A stretch of DNA of 64,000 nucleotides from positions 26,064,501-26,128,500 of the forward strand of contig NC_044572.1 in assembly GCF_901933205.1 (NCBI RefSeq), read 5' to 3'. Position numbers and translations under genes: made by a program. The DNA comes from Camarhynchus parvulus. Its lineage: Eukaryota > Chordata > Aves > Passeriformes > Thraupidae. This document shows, piece by piece, positions 47,301 to 60,879 of this stretch. The notes below the pieces were generated by a model. It searched no databases, was not told the DNA's origin, and saw nothing but the letters and a program-made list of their open reading frames with translations. Numbering within the stretch: the stretch's first letter is position 1; the number at the start of each line of letters is the position of its first letter.

Positions 47301-49520
47301 GGTGCTGGCCTGTGCTTCTGTGCAATGTCTGTATAATGCACCAAGCTGAGAGTTATTTGTTGCTGTCTGACTGTGCTGTCATGCTGTCGGCATGGCCTTG
47401 CTTCCAAACTAATAAAAGAAGACAAGACAGAGGCAGCATCTTGATACTGTTCTGTTTCCCTTGAACTTAGCTATGCTGCTTTGAGTTTAGTGTCTTCAGA
47501 CTGCAGGTGAAAATTAGAATTTGTGCATTTGTCTTCTAATTCATTAGTATGGCTGCCAACATGACAGAAAAATACTCCATCTTCACCAAAATTGCTTATT
47601 TGATTTGATTCAACTTCCTTTAATTCTGATCTTATATCATGTACAAATCCAAATCAAGTGACAGATGTCTGTAATAACCCACATAATAAAAAATGCACAA
47701 ATGTTTTATTGTCAGTGAAATCAACATCTTTCACTTCTAGTGTCCAGAAATTTAGATGTGATGAAACTGCATTGTTTAAATAATACAATTAATTAACTCC
47801 TTTATTGCATTCTGATGTACAAATAGGAATTACCTGCATAAAATCCCCTTAGGATTAGATTTTGAAATTATTTATTTACAAATTAAACACTTTCTATACC
47901 AGATTCTTTCAGTACACAAATGGAACTGAAAAGGAAATTTGGACAAAAGTCTGATTTCAGGAAATATTTAATGTAACATTGTAAGAAAAAAATTAAACTA
48001 TCAATAAAGAATATGATGGGTAGCCTTACTTATGTGACCAGAATTGTAAAGTTATTTTCAGTGAGTTGACATTTGCCCTGGTATCTATGATTTATTAATA
48101 ATGTTGTTTAATGCAGGATAACTGCATTCTTTGAGCACTCAGACATCCTGACAATATGTGGTCTCTGCTGTGTAATCACTGTAATCTCTGCTTTGTAAAT
48201 AAAATGGAAATAAATCTTTGTCTCTAAATAACCCTTGCAAGGAATACAGAAAAAGGACAGCAGAAAAAAAGAGTTACAGTGAGAAGAAGTGCCTTATCTG
48301 TGGCCCCATCATATGTAAGTGAAAAGGATGAAAACAGAAGGCAAGTCTTCTGAGCCTTGAACATCTACGTCTCCATCCAGTGGCTTGCTTGTTAGTCTAA
48401 TCTGTCTCTCACATACCTTTGGATCTCACTTAACTGCAGAAGCCACCGACTGAAATTTCACAGATCAGTTTTAAAGGCTATTTGTTTTACTTGTGGTTGC
48501 ACAGGAAGCCTTTCATATTCACAGAACTGGGGTAATAAGGAGGCACTGATATGAAGCCTCAAAGGAAACCACATTTTTCAGAAGTCATATGCTGACACTG
48601 ATTTACTCATGAGAGTATCAAACTTCATGTTGAGTATAAGCTTACTATGAACTTCCACTTCGACCATATCCTGTGTGACAGGGTTTTGTTCTTCTTGATG
48701 GTGGGGCTGTTTGGCTGACCTCAGAAGTATTGTTTGGTATGTATTACTACATTATCTCTGCTTTATTCTAAATGAGGAAGCCATGGAATTTCCCTCATTC
48801 TAATAATAAACATAGCAGTAAAAGCCAATGTTAAGCTGGAAAAAGCCCAAGTAGATTTTTATCTGGGTAGCTGAAAGGACTTGCCTCAAAATTGACCACA
48901 AATTCAGACTGATACATCAGTTTGGTGTCTGCCTAAAGATAAATAGGAATTGGAAAGTAAAAATAACTAGAGAACTGTGAATGTAGTCCTGGTGGAAGTC
49001 CTATGAGAGAGAGGGAAGCTTATTTTGAGCATACGATCAGGTGGAAATCCAGACTTGAAATTTATGAGCGGGAAAACCTTCATGTCGGCTTCTGAGAAAT
49101 TTGTGCATGTTCTTTGTATGAGTTTTTAAATAAAAAAGTTGTTAGTCTAAAACTTTGGAAACTGGAAATAATCGAAGTAATGTTTTAAATTTCTTTTTCA
49201 AATGGAAACAAGATGACTTTGGTATCAACTAACATTTGAAGGTTTTTGTGATTGAAACAGATCAAAGTGTTTTAAAGTAAGAGACCTGAAGGGCACTTTC
49301 CCATGAGTATACAGCAAAGAAATGATTTGAGGATCTCAGAAGAAATGACTACAAGTCCCTACATCAAATTATGGCACAACTTTAAGTAGATACGAAAATG
49401 AAGAGTCGGGAGTCTTCCACAGACACAATTTTGCACTGTTCATTAGAGATGCTTCCTGCGGGTTACACTGTAATGGGGTGGGGGGAGTGAGTTTAAAAGA
49501 TCATCAGAAATAAACAGCGT

Positions 49521-49535
49521 TGGGTGCTGCACCCA
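49521..49535. repeat. Perfect 7-bp inverted repeat with 1-nt centre
   Basis: TGGGTGC-T-GCACCCA. It lies in a moderately GC-rich intergenic patch (about 49.43-49.65 kb) that could be a regulatory element. It also resembles a dimeric binding palindrome. Confidence 0.85.
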
Positions 49536-50161
49536 TCACAGTGACTGACAGCATCCCTGGGAATTCAGATTACTGGAAATTGCAGTGTAGTAGGAGATAA
49601 GGAGCCTTTCAAAATCTGAATTGCACAAGGACTGGGCTTCTGGCCTTTTTTTGCCCTTAACCTACAGCACTTTGTCTTTATAAAATTTTAGATTAAAAGT
49701 GATATTATATGCATTTTTTAATAAAGGAAACAGTACTTTGTTTGTGTGTTGGTACACAGCAGAGTGATCACTGGCATTACAAAACACTCCCTGTGCGATA
49801 TGTGTATTGAGCAAGAGCCGCACATCATTTCAGGAGTTAGAATTTTGTATAAAGGAAATAAGTGTGTCTCAGGCCTTGAAAGCAGGCATTCGTAAAAATG
49901 TGAGGGAAGCATAAAGGTATTATGGTCATCATTTCCCTTGTGGAAAAAAGCATCACATGTGAAATGTGATTGCCAACTCAGACAAATTGCTGTTTGGCTT
50001 CTGCATACAAACAGGGACATATTAATTGAATTTCTCATCAGGAAGTTGTTCCAGTCTCCTTGTTCACCTGGTGATAATCCATCTGATGCAGCAGTTGCTA
50101 TGGTAGCAGCTGTTTCAACATTTTAACCTATATAAATATTGCTCAATATAGAATTCTGTGA

Positions 50162-50194
50162 TAACACAGTTAACTTGTGCTAACACAGTTAACT
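50162..50194. repeat. 14-bp direct repeat containing GTTAAC
   Basis: TAACACAGTTAACT occurs at 50162-50175 and 50181-50194, a 19-bp period. Each copy has the palindrome GTTAAC, which is also the half-site core of HNF1-type elements. Duplication is seen directly, and function is unproven. Confidence 0.9.
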
Positions 50195-52090
50195 ATTACT
50201 CCTGAGAAAAAAATTATGGTCAAAAATCAGAGCAAATAAATTTGTAAAAATTTGCTTCCGAGCCAGGAAGAGGCTGGTTGGATAAAGCAAGGCTGACACC
50301 TGCTGGCTTCTTTTGTTCAGACACAAATGGATTTTCTGCATTCGAGACACGTCCAACTTTATTTAAAATAGCCTTAAAATAGCCTAATTCCTTCTGCATT
50401 AGGAGAATTTTGTTTTTCTAGTATCATCACCTATTTCTTATCTTATTCTTTTCTTTCTGAAGGTTGTGAACAATTTTTATATAGAGCTTGCAGCTGATAT
50501 TGCAGACTGTAAGCATGTCCTTAGTAAAAACAAGCTTCCAATTCTTCCTACCCAGATTGCTTATTCATAAAGTTTGACATTTAAGACAAATTCAGTGGTG
50601 CTAATTGGCTAGCTAGGCATGCTGATGGATTTGGTGTTTTGAGAGTTAATAAGGCAATTTATGTAACTTCTAAAATACACTTTGGGAATTTTTTGAGGCA
50701 GAGAATGAAAAAAATATGTAACAAATAATCTCTTCCAGGCAGTGCTAGTGTCTTACTAAGCACCATGCATATGGCCAGTGCTTAAAAATCCATGAATAAA
50801 TCCAGCAATAGGACATGCATAAATACTGTATGATGTCTAGTCTCCTGACACTACCAAGGGCACAGCAAAATCATGGGGGAACTGCAGGTGCACTGCAGCG
50901 CTGGTAATTCCTGAAAGTGTTGCGCCTGTCAGCTCTCAAGGGCAGGCAGAAAGTCTCAGTGTCATGGGAAGGATTTCTTCAATGACAAGTAGTTTGTACG
51001 TCTCCTTTGTGGGGGTATAGCATAAACTCCCTCTGTTTAGTTTGGTAGCTAATGTGAGAGAAAGAGAGCAAAGCTTTAACTGCCCTCCCTTCTGCTCCAC
51101 TTTCCTTTGAAAAGTGTTCTGCTGCTGGCATTATTAACTCTGAAACTCCCTATACAGCTGTGGGCTGCAAGGACTGGCTCTCCTATGCAACTGTGGAAGA
51201 GGCACAAAGGTTTCCTTGTGACCACTCATTCTTTTTGTGTCCCCACAAAAGGCCAGTCACAATGTAGTATGCTGTTAATAGCTGAAGCACAAGATGTGGT
51301 AATGTTAATGAAGCCTGAGCAGCTGACACTAAGGTTTGGGGGAAACTGGGGCCTAAATGACTGTGCTTTATCTTTCTTATTGAGTCACTGCCACATGACT
51401 CTTTTGGCTTAATCCCTTCACAGCATTTTATGCAGAGGCACTACATTCAGATGTTTAAACACAAATTCATTATATGCCATGTATGCTCAGATGTCCTTGT
51501 GTGTGAATATGACTTTGTTATTGCTCTGTTCTCAAGTATATTTTTCACCTGCCCATGTGAATACTGAGGTATTTTGGCAAAGTGCTCCATTGTGGAGCTG
51601 TACTTCCCACTCCCTGAGCTGACATTATGCTCTTCTCATTAGCATGTATGAAAACGTACTTTTTGGTTTAATAAGGAGCCATTAAGAATCTGTGAAATAT
51701 CAATGTGGAAGCAAAGAAACTGAGCATCATTGAAACTAGAGATGCAGTAGAGATGCAAAGAGCTCTGGCTTTTCAAAGAGAGGCAAGGAGGGAGGGGGCA
51801 GGCTAAGGGTGTGCATGCCATGAATGTCCCTTCTGTTTGTTAGCCCTACATCAGAGTCAAAGAAGCTCCTATCTGTGACAGGCAGACCTGACAGACATTG
51901 TTTTTTCTGTTTTTATTCCTGCCTCATCTTCTATTTGATGTTCTTAGATCCCAGTGTCAGGATAGTGTGGTACTTAGTAAGTGGTCTCACAAGTCCTGCT
52001 CTTCTAGGGCTCAGAAGTCCACGATGTGCCTACTACAGGTAATTCCTATTTTCCTGTCAGGGATTCTGAGATGAAAGTGAAAGGTGATTT

Positions 52091-52112
52091 TTTGTTTGTT
52101 TGTTTGTTTGTT
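52091..52112. repeat. (TTTG)n microsatellite
   Basis: Five consecutive TTTG units plus TT. Intergenic. Confidence 0.9.
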
Positions 52113-53084
52113 AGGATTCAGGCAAGCCAGTGTGAATATTTGAATATATTTCTAGATGCAAAATTCGTGGCCCTTCATATAGTTCCTAATTTGTGTACTT
52201 TTCTGTGACAGCTTGCAAAGTTGAGGGAATGGTAGTGGTAGTGATTGATGCTATAGATACTGTGAAAAAAGGTAAGGAGAAAGTCAGCTCTTTTGGTGCT
52301 GTGCAAAATCCCAATAGGTTAATCATCTGACATTGCAGAACTATATCATTTTAGGGAACTTGAAAACCTTGTTATTATTTCCTGGCCAAGAATTTCTGTT
52401 TGCTACCTGATACATACTGTGATCCTCTATGTCTGTGTCTCCTGAAATGGAGAGCTACTCTAAAGCATCTGGAGTGACAAGAACCACAGCAGATTATTGT
52501 TTTTCCAGAATTGTGTAGCCTGTGAGGCTAATGTGGTGTCACATCACTGAAGCTGAAGTTCTCATTGCAAGTAATCATACACAACAAGGAATAAATATGG
52601 TGGGAAGCATGTCCATCACCAGCCAAAGAAAAGGATGTCCCAGTTCTCACTTTCTAGTGTAAGTTTCCTAAATCCCTCAGATGCCCTTGAAAACCTCACC
52701 ACCAAGTCATGCCCACCCCACCCACACCTCAGTGAAAAGCGTCTCTTGAGGTCAATTTCCTGAGAAAGTCTGTATGTAACTAAGCAGAAAACTGGGGCAT
52801 CACTAAAGACTGAGGAACATATGGAAGTTCTCTAGTCCCAAGTTTCTGCAGCATTTCTTCCACTAAGGGACCCTTGCAAATCAAGCAAAGAACAAGCAGA
52901 AATACTAACTTGGAAGAAATTCATTCAGTGCTGTATTCTGCGTTTGCACATCCATGTTAGCACATTCTGCCTTCCTTCAGAGAAGGAAAATATTTTGAGG
53001 CAAGCATCACAGATTATGATAACTTTCAGTTGCTCACAGGGAAATAGCCATCAAATTATTGTCTAGAAATATTCCTGACCTCAG

Positions 53085-53460
53085 AGTGGCTGAGTCTGTG
53101 AGGAACTCTGTCTTGTCCAAGTCACTGCTCACAGCAGGGTCAGCAGGGTCAGCTGGAGCAGGTTGCTGAGGCTGTGTCCAGCTGGGTTTTGAGTATCTCC
53201 AAGGATGGAGACTTCCCAACCTCTCTATTCCAATATTCAACAGTTCTTACCATAAAAAAAAAAAAAGTTTTGCTTGTGTTAAAAGTGCAATCTCTTGTAT
53301 TTCAGTTTGTGCCCCATTTGCTCTTACCCTGTCACTGGGTGCTAGAGAGGAGTCTTTACTCATTCCTATCAGGCATTTATGCACAGTGATAACATCCCAG
53401 TGAGCTATCTCTTCTCCAGGCTAGGCAGCCCCCATGCTCAAGAACAGCATAAAGAAGGCA
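53085..53460 (-). mobile_element. CR1 LINE 3'-part fragment, inverted
   Basis: The plus strand carries the reverse complement of CR1. GGGTTTTGAGTATCTCCAAG and GATGGAGACTTCCCAACCTC are followed by GTATTTCAGTTTGTGCCCCA, then CTGTCACTGGGTGC and CTTCTCCAGGCTAGGCAGCC. The extreme 3' terminal repeat is missing on the left. An internal A-run near 53252-53264 coincides with a short A-run in the CR1 consensus and is probably expanded there. Boundaries are approximate. Confidence 0.9.
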
Positions 53461-56212
53461 AACTGAGAGCTCCTGACGTCTGAAATAGTTCTGGAACTGA
53501 CAACTTTGAGCAAATCACAGTGAAATTCTGTGTTCTGTCCCTAGAGTAGAAGCACAGAAATCATGGCCCAGTAGGAAGAGAAGCAAAAGTAGCTTCAAGA
53601 TACTTCTGAGCTCCTTTAACCTTGAATTGCCCTAGGGTCTGGTGAATGCTCTAGTGTAATCTGTTCAGTTCAAACTATGGTTCTTCTTCAGTGTCCTACG
53701 GGAATGTGAAATAGGATTGCATGAAATAGAAATGTCATGGCTGGAATATCCGTAATACTGTTTCTTTTGTCCCCACTCCAAGCTGTAGCATGCTCCTTTC
53801 ACCAGACCTTGAGAAAGGATGTTAGGAACAAAGCTTATTGGGTTCTTTCATAGTGCCACTTCTAAAGAAACCTTACTCAGTGTGAAGGGCTTTTAGGGCC
53901 CCTTTAGGCCGCCACGTTGCTTTTGCATGGAAAACAGTGATGATGAGGATTTTCTGTTTAATCTCTCTAGGTCTTAGGTATAAGATACCTGAAGCTTGTC
54001 CCTAAATCATAGTCTCTTTGTGTTGGGGTTGGATTTTGAGTTGGGTTTGGAATTTATTCCATGTTTTTGGCCTAGCAGAAAGGGTGCCAATTTTTCCCTG
54101 TGGTTTTCTGCAATGCTGGAGAATAATTCGATTAGGACAGGTCAAAACTACAATACATGACTTTTCAATAGGTCATTTTACTTCTAGGGAGTGGAAAGGT
54201 CAATGGGCCAGGAGATGAGTTCTATTTGCTAGGGTGAGTTTTAGTTGTGAGGACACCTTCCAGAAAGGTTACCACAATGACAATGTAAGTCCAGACTCTT
54301 GGAAAATTCTTTTTAGGAACTCTTGTCAGGGTGGTAATGCTTCCCTTCTCATACTCCTCATATCAAGCTGGAGATGCATCTCCTTGACCTGGTAATTTTG
54401 ATGCAGGTCATCTTGGCAGCTGCTGAGTTAGAGTGGTAAGAGGTAGCTTCCTCTCTTTGGGAGACTTTTTGGTCTTTTTACCAACTGACTATTCCTTAAG
54501 TTGACTTATTTTAAACAGAACAGCCCAATATCAAAGGTCTTTAAAACTTTTTTAAAGTGATACGCTTTAGTACCTGGAGTTTTCTTGTAAGAGAACTAAT
54601 TAAAGCTCAGTATACAGGTAGTGTGGAAGTTGAGCTTTGTCCTTGACCTGATGATATGTCTGTTCCCCTTCACTTTTTGACAGTGATACATCTACCACAC
54701 TAAATGTTACACTTTCACACAGCTACTCAATATTTGTCAATATTCTCATTGTTATTCAAGTCATATGTCCTACTCATGTGTTCATGCAGCAGTTAAGGTG
54801 GTGATTGCTGGATGATAGCAGCCTTTATGGTCACGACTGAATTTTGTGTTTTTATTTAATTCAAAAACTTTTATGCTCCATTAATGTACAGTACATTGGA
54901 TAGAAGACAGATGATGAGATTTAAGTGAGTTTGTGTCTTTTGAGCTTTTCATCTCTGTGCATATGCATGGGATAGAAATATGGTCTTGAGGCCAACAAAA
55001 ATTGGAAGGATAATGGAGAGTAAAAGAATTTTTGAACCCATTGATTTGAATATTGTGGAAGGAAAATATTTATAAACAAAAGTATTAGGGAAATCCAATG
55101 TTGTCAAAAAACAATAAACATTGATAGCAAAAGAACATCAGTTTGGGAGTTCAGATTGTGATCTTGCAACAAAAAATTTCATTAATTTCTTCTTAAATCA
55201 GAAGAAATAACTTTCTTAAGTGACATTGCAGGCAGGTCTTGGTTCTCCATCTCTGAATGAATTTTCTGTTTTTCCCTAAGAAAAGAGAAAAATCAAGAGT
55301 TATTTAGTATCTATGTGAACAATTTTGGATTTCATTTTTCTTTTTAAGCCTAGAAAATCCTAGTCAGAATGGGAGAATCTGTAAATACAGGGAGAAATAT
55401 TTCAGCTCTGCAAATCAGAGATGACAAGTGCTGTCTCATTTCTCCATGATGATTATAAGGTAAAAATTATCTAAAAATTATCAAACTGCAGTTATGTTAC
55501 CTGTCTGAAAAACTATCAGAATTATCATACAGGAAAATAAAATTATTTTGCATCTTTCTTCACAAAAATTTTTCGCTAGATTGTAATGATTTGGAAGGCA
55601 AGCTTTATTAATGTTTCTCCTTTATCAAATCTCATGTTTTAGCTTTTGTACATTTAATTCTTGGTGTGAAATCAAGTGACCCTTCTGCACTTTGACGAAG
55701 TCCTTGTCTCCACTGGACAGTGACTAGCCTGGATTTAGTGGCTAGATCCTTCTAATCCAAGCTAATGTAGCAGTTAGAGAAAAAGGTTTTAAAACAAGTC
55801 ACTTAGTATCCCTGAAATAATGCTTTGGTTTCCTAAAAGCAGGCAGGCCAACCATCAACCCCACCAGCCAATATCTGCTTAAACATACCTACATATTTCC
55901 AGCTGCCTTTTCCTTTCCTTCATCTCCTTTCTCATGGAGGAAAATGTGTTGGCTCACTGGCAGTCTGAAGGAGTCTATGGCTAGAGAGCCTCCTGCTGTC
56001 TCCCAAGGATTTACAAAGAGGTGCCTTGTCCTCTCACTGACTGTCTGCCTTGCTCATTGTTGCATATTGTTGCAATACTCCTTCCCATCACAGTGGAAGT
56101 GTCTCATGTCAAATGCCAAATTAAATGTGTACAAACCAGGGCGGTTTTAACAGTTTATGGCAGTGCATTGTCAATTTGATCAACACAAATCATTCAGATG
56201 AACCAGATTTTT

Positions 56213-56236
56213 CTAAAAGATCTTTAGATCTTTTAG
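56213..56236. repeat. Perfect 11-bp inverted repeat with 2-nt centre
   Basis: CTAAAAGATCT, TT, AGATCTTTTAG. The longest perfect palindrome-like structure I saw in the window. Intergenic. Function unknown. Confidence 0.9.
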
Positions 56237-57263
56237 CTCTAAAGAGGCTTTGCCACCTCTACAGTCTACTGATTTTTTTTCAAATCATACCCTAAGAATC
56301 TGTTTTAAAATTCAAGGACTGAAGATGACTTCTCATTTAATTTGTCCTCTCCCAGGAGCTGGTGTATAGTAGACAGCTGGCAGGCCTGTGAGGAACTGCT
56401 TCAGTGCTCTCATTCTGATTTTTTCAGGCTTTTCTCAGAGATACTAGGACACTCTTCATTTCCAGTTTATTCTTTTGGGGTTTTGTATTGAGCTCGTGAC
56501 CAAAGCACCAGAGTGACATGCGAAAGAGCACGGAGCAGCATGAGGAACAGCTGGTGTATGTTTATGCTCTCACCCTCTCCTCAGGGGGATGAGTGTGCCC
56601 AGCTGAATATTTTCCTTTGGAATTACTTTAAATACTGTGCTAATAAGAGCGAATCGAGGGTAAAAGAAATGATCTTGTTGTTCAGTGTATAAATAGTGAG
56701 TGTTGTTATGTCCCTATTTCCTTGCTTAGCCCAAGCACTGAGCAAGCTTCCAGAACCTGTCTGCTTAAAGGGCTTTACTCTTTGTAGAGATTGTGTTATG
56801 GATATTCTATTTCTGCTGCTTTAGGGAGAAAAAGCTGTTGTTTGTTTGGTTTGTTGTGTTTTTTTTACTAGAATAATATGAAGGGAAGCTAAAAAATTGA
56901 ATTTCTCTGTCTCCAGAGCCATAGATGTCTGTTTTTCTGAGGAAAGTTGGTGCTTCTAAATACAGAGAAATAGCGCTGCTATTTCAGTGAGGACAATGAC
57001 AATTAGGCTTATCTATAGTACAACCTCTGTGTCTGGAACAAGATGAAAATTTGACAGGTGGCACCAGTGAGGATTATCCTTTTGGAAATGAACGTTGGAG
57101 CCATTATGAATTGTCTGTGGCATCCTGTTTGGAGCAATAGAAGTGAACCAGAATGACATTACTTTCTTTTTATTCTCAGATACTTCTTTCTGTCAAAGGA
57201 TATTTTCTAAGCTAAACCTTGTCTTTAATCAGGGAAAATTTTATTCTATTTTCCTTATAACGT

Positions 57264-57277
57264 ATTGCTATGGCAAC
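57264..57277. promoter_or_regulatory. RFX X-box-like site
   Basis: ATTGCTATGGCAAC closely matches the palindromic X-box (GTTGCCATGGCAAC) bound by RFX factors, with two differences, both in the left arm. It marks the left edge of a GC-richer intergenic segment running to about 57.9 kb. Function is inferred from the motif alone. Confidence 0.45.
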
Positions 57278-57279
57278 AC

Positions 57280-57915
57280 AACATGAAATGGCTGATTCTG
57301 AGCTGGCTATCATAAAGCTGCTTCCCCCATTGTGTCCAGTGACCAGCCTCCGTTCAGGGCTGTGCTCTCCCCTGAGTGCCGGGTCTGGTGCCTCCTGTTC
57401 CCTTGAGCGATGCTGGCTCACTCCTGTGCAGGAGTCTGTGATGAGTCAGAATAGCACTGTGGACATTTTGACATGTTTATACTTCCACAGGTACTGGGGC
57501 ACATCAAGGACCTGCACAGCAGCAGCGTGCAGCACAGAGCAAATCATGTCCAGGAGCTGTGTCACCCTCACACATGAGGGCTCCTGGCTCACAGGGGCCG
57601 GGTGTTGCTCTGTCCAGTATGGGCAGGAGCAACAATCCCTCTGTGACAGCTGAGGCTTCACAGCTCAGCACTTACCTGTGGTTTTAGGCAAGCCAGCGCA
57701 GTCTGATGGAAGCTGTGCTGCTGCAGACATGCTCCTGTTGTTGCCAGTGATGGGCAGGTTAAGCTTACCTGAGCTGCAGTCGTGCCTCTGTGTTGACTTA
57801 CCCCCCAAGACTTCTGTTTTTCCAGTGTCCCCTCTTTCCAGAGGAGGCCTGCAGTGCCGCACTGAACCAGCACAGCCTGACCTAATTGTACTCACTCCTC
57901 AACAAATATTCTAGT
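57280..57915. other. GC-richer intergenic segment, unclassified
   Basis: This segment is clearly GC-richer than its flanks. Open frames of about 70-130 codons occur on both strands without recognisable protein motifs. Stop-poor composition explains them. It could be an enhancer, a lncRNA exon or an old repeat. I cannot assign it. Confidence 0.4.
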
Positions 57916-58689
57916 AACCTGATGTTTCCGTTCTAGAAGGATAATAATGATTCTTTCTGGAGTGAAACTTTACCTGTAGCAGAATAATTACAGTGAATTA
58001 TCTGGGGGTACGATTCCAAGGCAGCAGTTCCCAGGCCCTTGCTTTGAAGAATGTACCTCTGCAAATGTGAGAAGGATGATTTCTGACAATCTGCTATTGA
58101 TTACAGAAAATTGTTTAGTTCTAGTTTCATCCTCAAACATTCGTCTCTCTGTTACCTTGTTTTGGAAGATGAAGGTTCTCAGAAACTGAACAGTGGGTCT
58201 TATTGATATCAACTGTATTTTACCTAACAGCTCATTTACCTCTTTCCTCTCTGCCTGCCTCCCTCCCTCTCCTTTCCATGCTGCTGTTGGCAAGCTAATT
58301 AGGCTGCTCCCTCAAGAAAAATTCATCCAAGGCCATAGTAGCATATCAGATGGAAGCTAGGATAAAACTCTCCAGAGTATAGCCTTATAAGTGCCTCTCA
58401 GCTTCCCATAGTGTTTTCCTGCCTGCTTTTGCTTTGTAGGGAGAATTCTTTCATTGTATGTTCTATGGAAGTATTAGGTAAATTAATTAGAAGAAATTAT
58501 GATGTGTGTTTCCTGAAATATCCTCCTCGATTTCTTTTTATCCCACTTATTTTTACATTTTAGGTGCTGAATCTCAAGCTTTGTCCAAAAAGCCCACATT
58601 GTATATTTCACTATCATTCCTTTTGTAAATCCTTAACCTTCTGTTAGACTAATATATTAAAATTCTTCAGACATGGAGTAGCAATGTTC

Positions 58690-59120
58690 ATAATCCCCAG
58701 TTCATTATCTTAATTAGATCTGTCTTACATTATCCCACAGTTTATTCTTGTTACTTTTAAGGTGATCAGCCTTAGAAGGGAATGTGAGCAGAATTTAGTG
58801 AATTCTATTGTGGCAACGTTTCTCTGATCTGGCTTTGAATCTTTCAGGTGTAATAATGATAATGCTGCTGGTGCTGTTAATTAAAAATTGCATTTGAATG
58901 GTATGAATATTCATTTTGGGGAATGAACACAGAATTAACTAAGGGGGCTAAAATGTCTTTAATGGCCCAAGGATGTGAAGTGAACCTGGCTCCCCACTAA
59001 AACACAAATGAACCATTAAAAATGATGGAAATTCAAAGTCCTCCCACCCTGCAAACTATTAGTAAAGTATTGCCCAGGTCGAGCCTGTCTTCTAAGGTGG
59101 CAACAGACATTAATGTTATC
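58690..59120. promoter_or_regulatory. Candidate conserved non-coding element
   Basis: The segment is rich in developmental-factor style motifs. It contains TTAATTAA (58877-58884, homeodomain palindrome), the 12-bp perfect palindrome ATGAATATTCAT (58903-58914, similar to POU dimer sites) directly after ATTTGAAT, and several TAAT cores. It lies in the intergenic interval beyond the ICA1 promoter. Conservation is inferred from texture, not measured. Confidence 0.35.
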
Positions 59121-60879
59121 CTTCAGTAACAAATTATACGACATATACTTGACATACAGCTCTGTCCAGGAGCTAATACCTGATGCTAAATCTCTATTAA
59201 ATAATTTAGAAGGGCTATTGCTTATTTAAAATTCTCAAGTTAAAGTGCTGTATCTATAAGATCCAGGTCACTTTTAATAGCTTTCTGTGGAAGATCCAAA
59301 TTGCTTCCCAGAAAATGATTGTGACATCCAAGATGCTGTTGGGGAAGATACAGACAAGAAGAAGTGCTGAGACCTTTGATAATGAAGCTCTCTATACCCA
59401 AATTATCTCTCAGGAAAAATGCAGGACTTTAATATTCTGGGCAGAAGTGTTAAAAATGTATCTTTGTCATGTGAATAGCATCACTGAAAATATGAAAGTG
59501 GTGTCTAGTTTTGAGTTTTTTTTCTGAATTTATTTGTTGTCATTTTTATCTGAACAAAAGAAACATCAAATAATGAATACCTTTTTTAAAAGCTTATCTG
59601 GTACTGCAGGATGTTTAAAAAAATGAGACTACAAACTAGAGATAAAGCCTCTTTGGTGTAGGAACGTTATGTGAAGTTTAATGGGCATTTGGCAGGGAAT
59701 ATTTTGCTGGCTGTTAGCTAGTTGCTAAGGGGATTCACAGGATGCATGTTCTAGAATAAAATGCTCTGTGAATAAACTGGGGTCAGTTAAGGTAATTTGT
59801 ATGGAGCTTTTGACTGGAGCACCAGGGTCTGGGCTCGCTGTGCAGTCAGAGATAAGTGCACTGATGTGCACCCTCTCCTTTCTGCATCTAAGTCCTTCTT
59901 ATGCAAGACACTTCTCAGCTGAGGTCTGCACCAGATATCTGCTTGGGAGAGCCCAAACCAATTCTTTATGTATCCCATGCAAGACAGATTTTGGCCTTCC
60001 TTTGTGCAAGAGAGAAGCAGAAGTGTTGTGTCTTAGGGAATCAAGCCATATCATGAAATAAAAGGAGGGAGGTTTCACAGTGAGAACCCCTTCCTCCTAT
60101 GCTTCTAAATGAGAATAGATAAAAGCAAAAGGATTCTGCTGACCCTTGTGTTTTCTTGCTTGTGGTGAAGAGGAGATATGGTAAGCTTTTCTCTGGGGAG
60201 GATGTAACAGGGACGTGGAGAGTATGTGATTAAGATTCTGTGTACAGTGGAGATCTTCCTCCTCTTCTACCCTGTGGTAGTAGAAGGGAGGTCTGTCCTT
60301 GGCCTTGCAGTTGTTTGTGGTCAAGAGGGCATCTTTTTGCTAGTCCTATGTGGGCCTTTTGGAACTGAACTGTGACTTCCAAACAAAATCATAGGACTAA
60401 ATAAAGGAAAAAAAAGTAAAAAAACCCCAAAAAACGATTACCAATATTTAACCTGATTTTATTAGCAGTGTTATTTTCTGTATATTACGCTGAAGAAGTG
60501 TGATAAATAATTTAGGGTCATTGTGTCTGGATACAGCACACATAAAAGCCAAAAATCTCCTTGTTTGGCTTGTGGGGCACATTTCAAGTTCTTAACTACT
60601 GATGTCTTGCATCACTGAAGATGCTGTAGGGTGTGTGTGGTTGCTGGGTCTGATATGGGAACTAGGGTGGATCTGGTGCCTCCAGAAATACAGCTAGTTG
60701 ATTCACTCTGGATTGTCTTTGGCATTTTAGTCCTCATACGGAGAATCTGTGTGTCAAGACACAGCCCTTTCTGAAATCAGATTCCTCAACATCTAAATAT
60801 TAGCAGAGAGTTGCTTAAGAAAATCTCTACCCCAGCACATCAGTGCAAATGTATGCCACTTGCAAACTCCATTGAACAG

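Noticed and set aside
50094..50107. GTTGCTATGGTAGC as a second RFX X-box
   Set aside because: Three departures from the palindromic consensus, two of them in the right arm. Too weak to list as a site.
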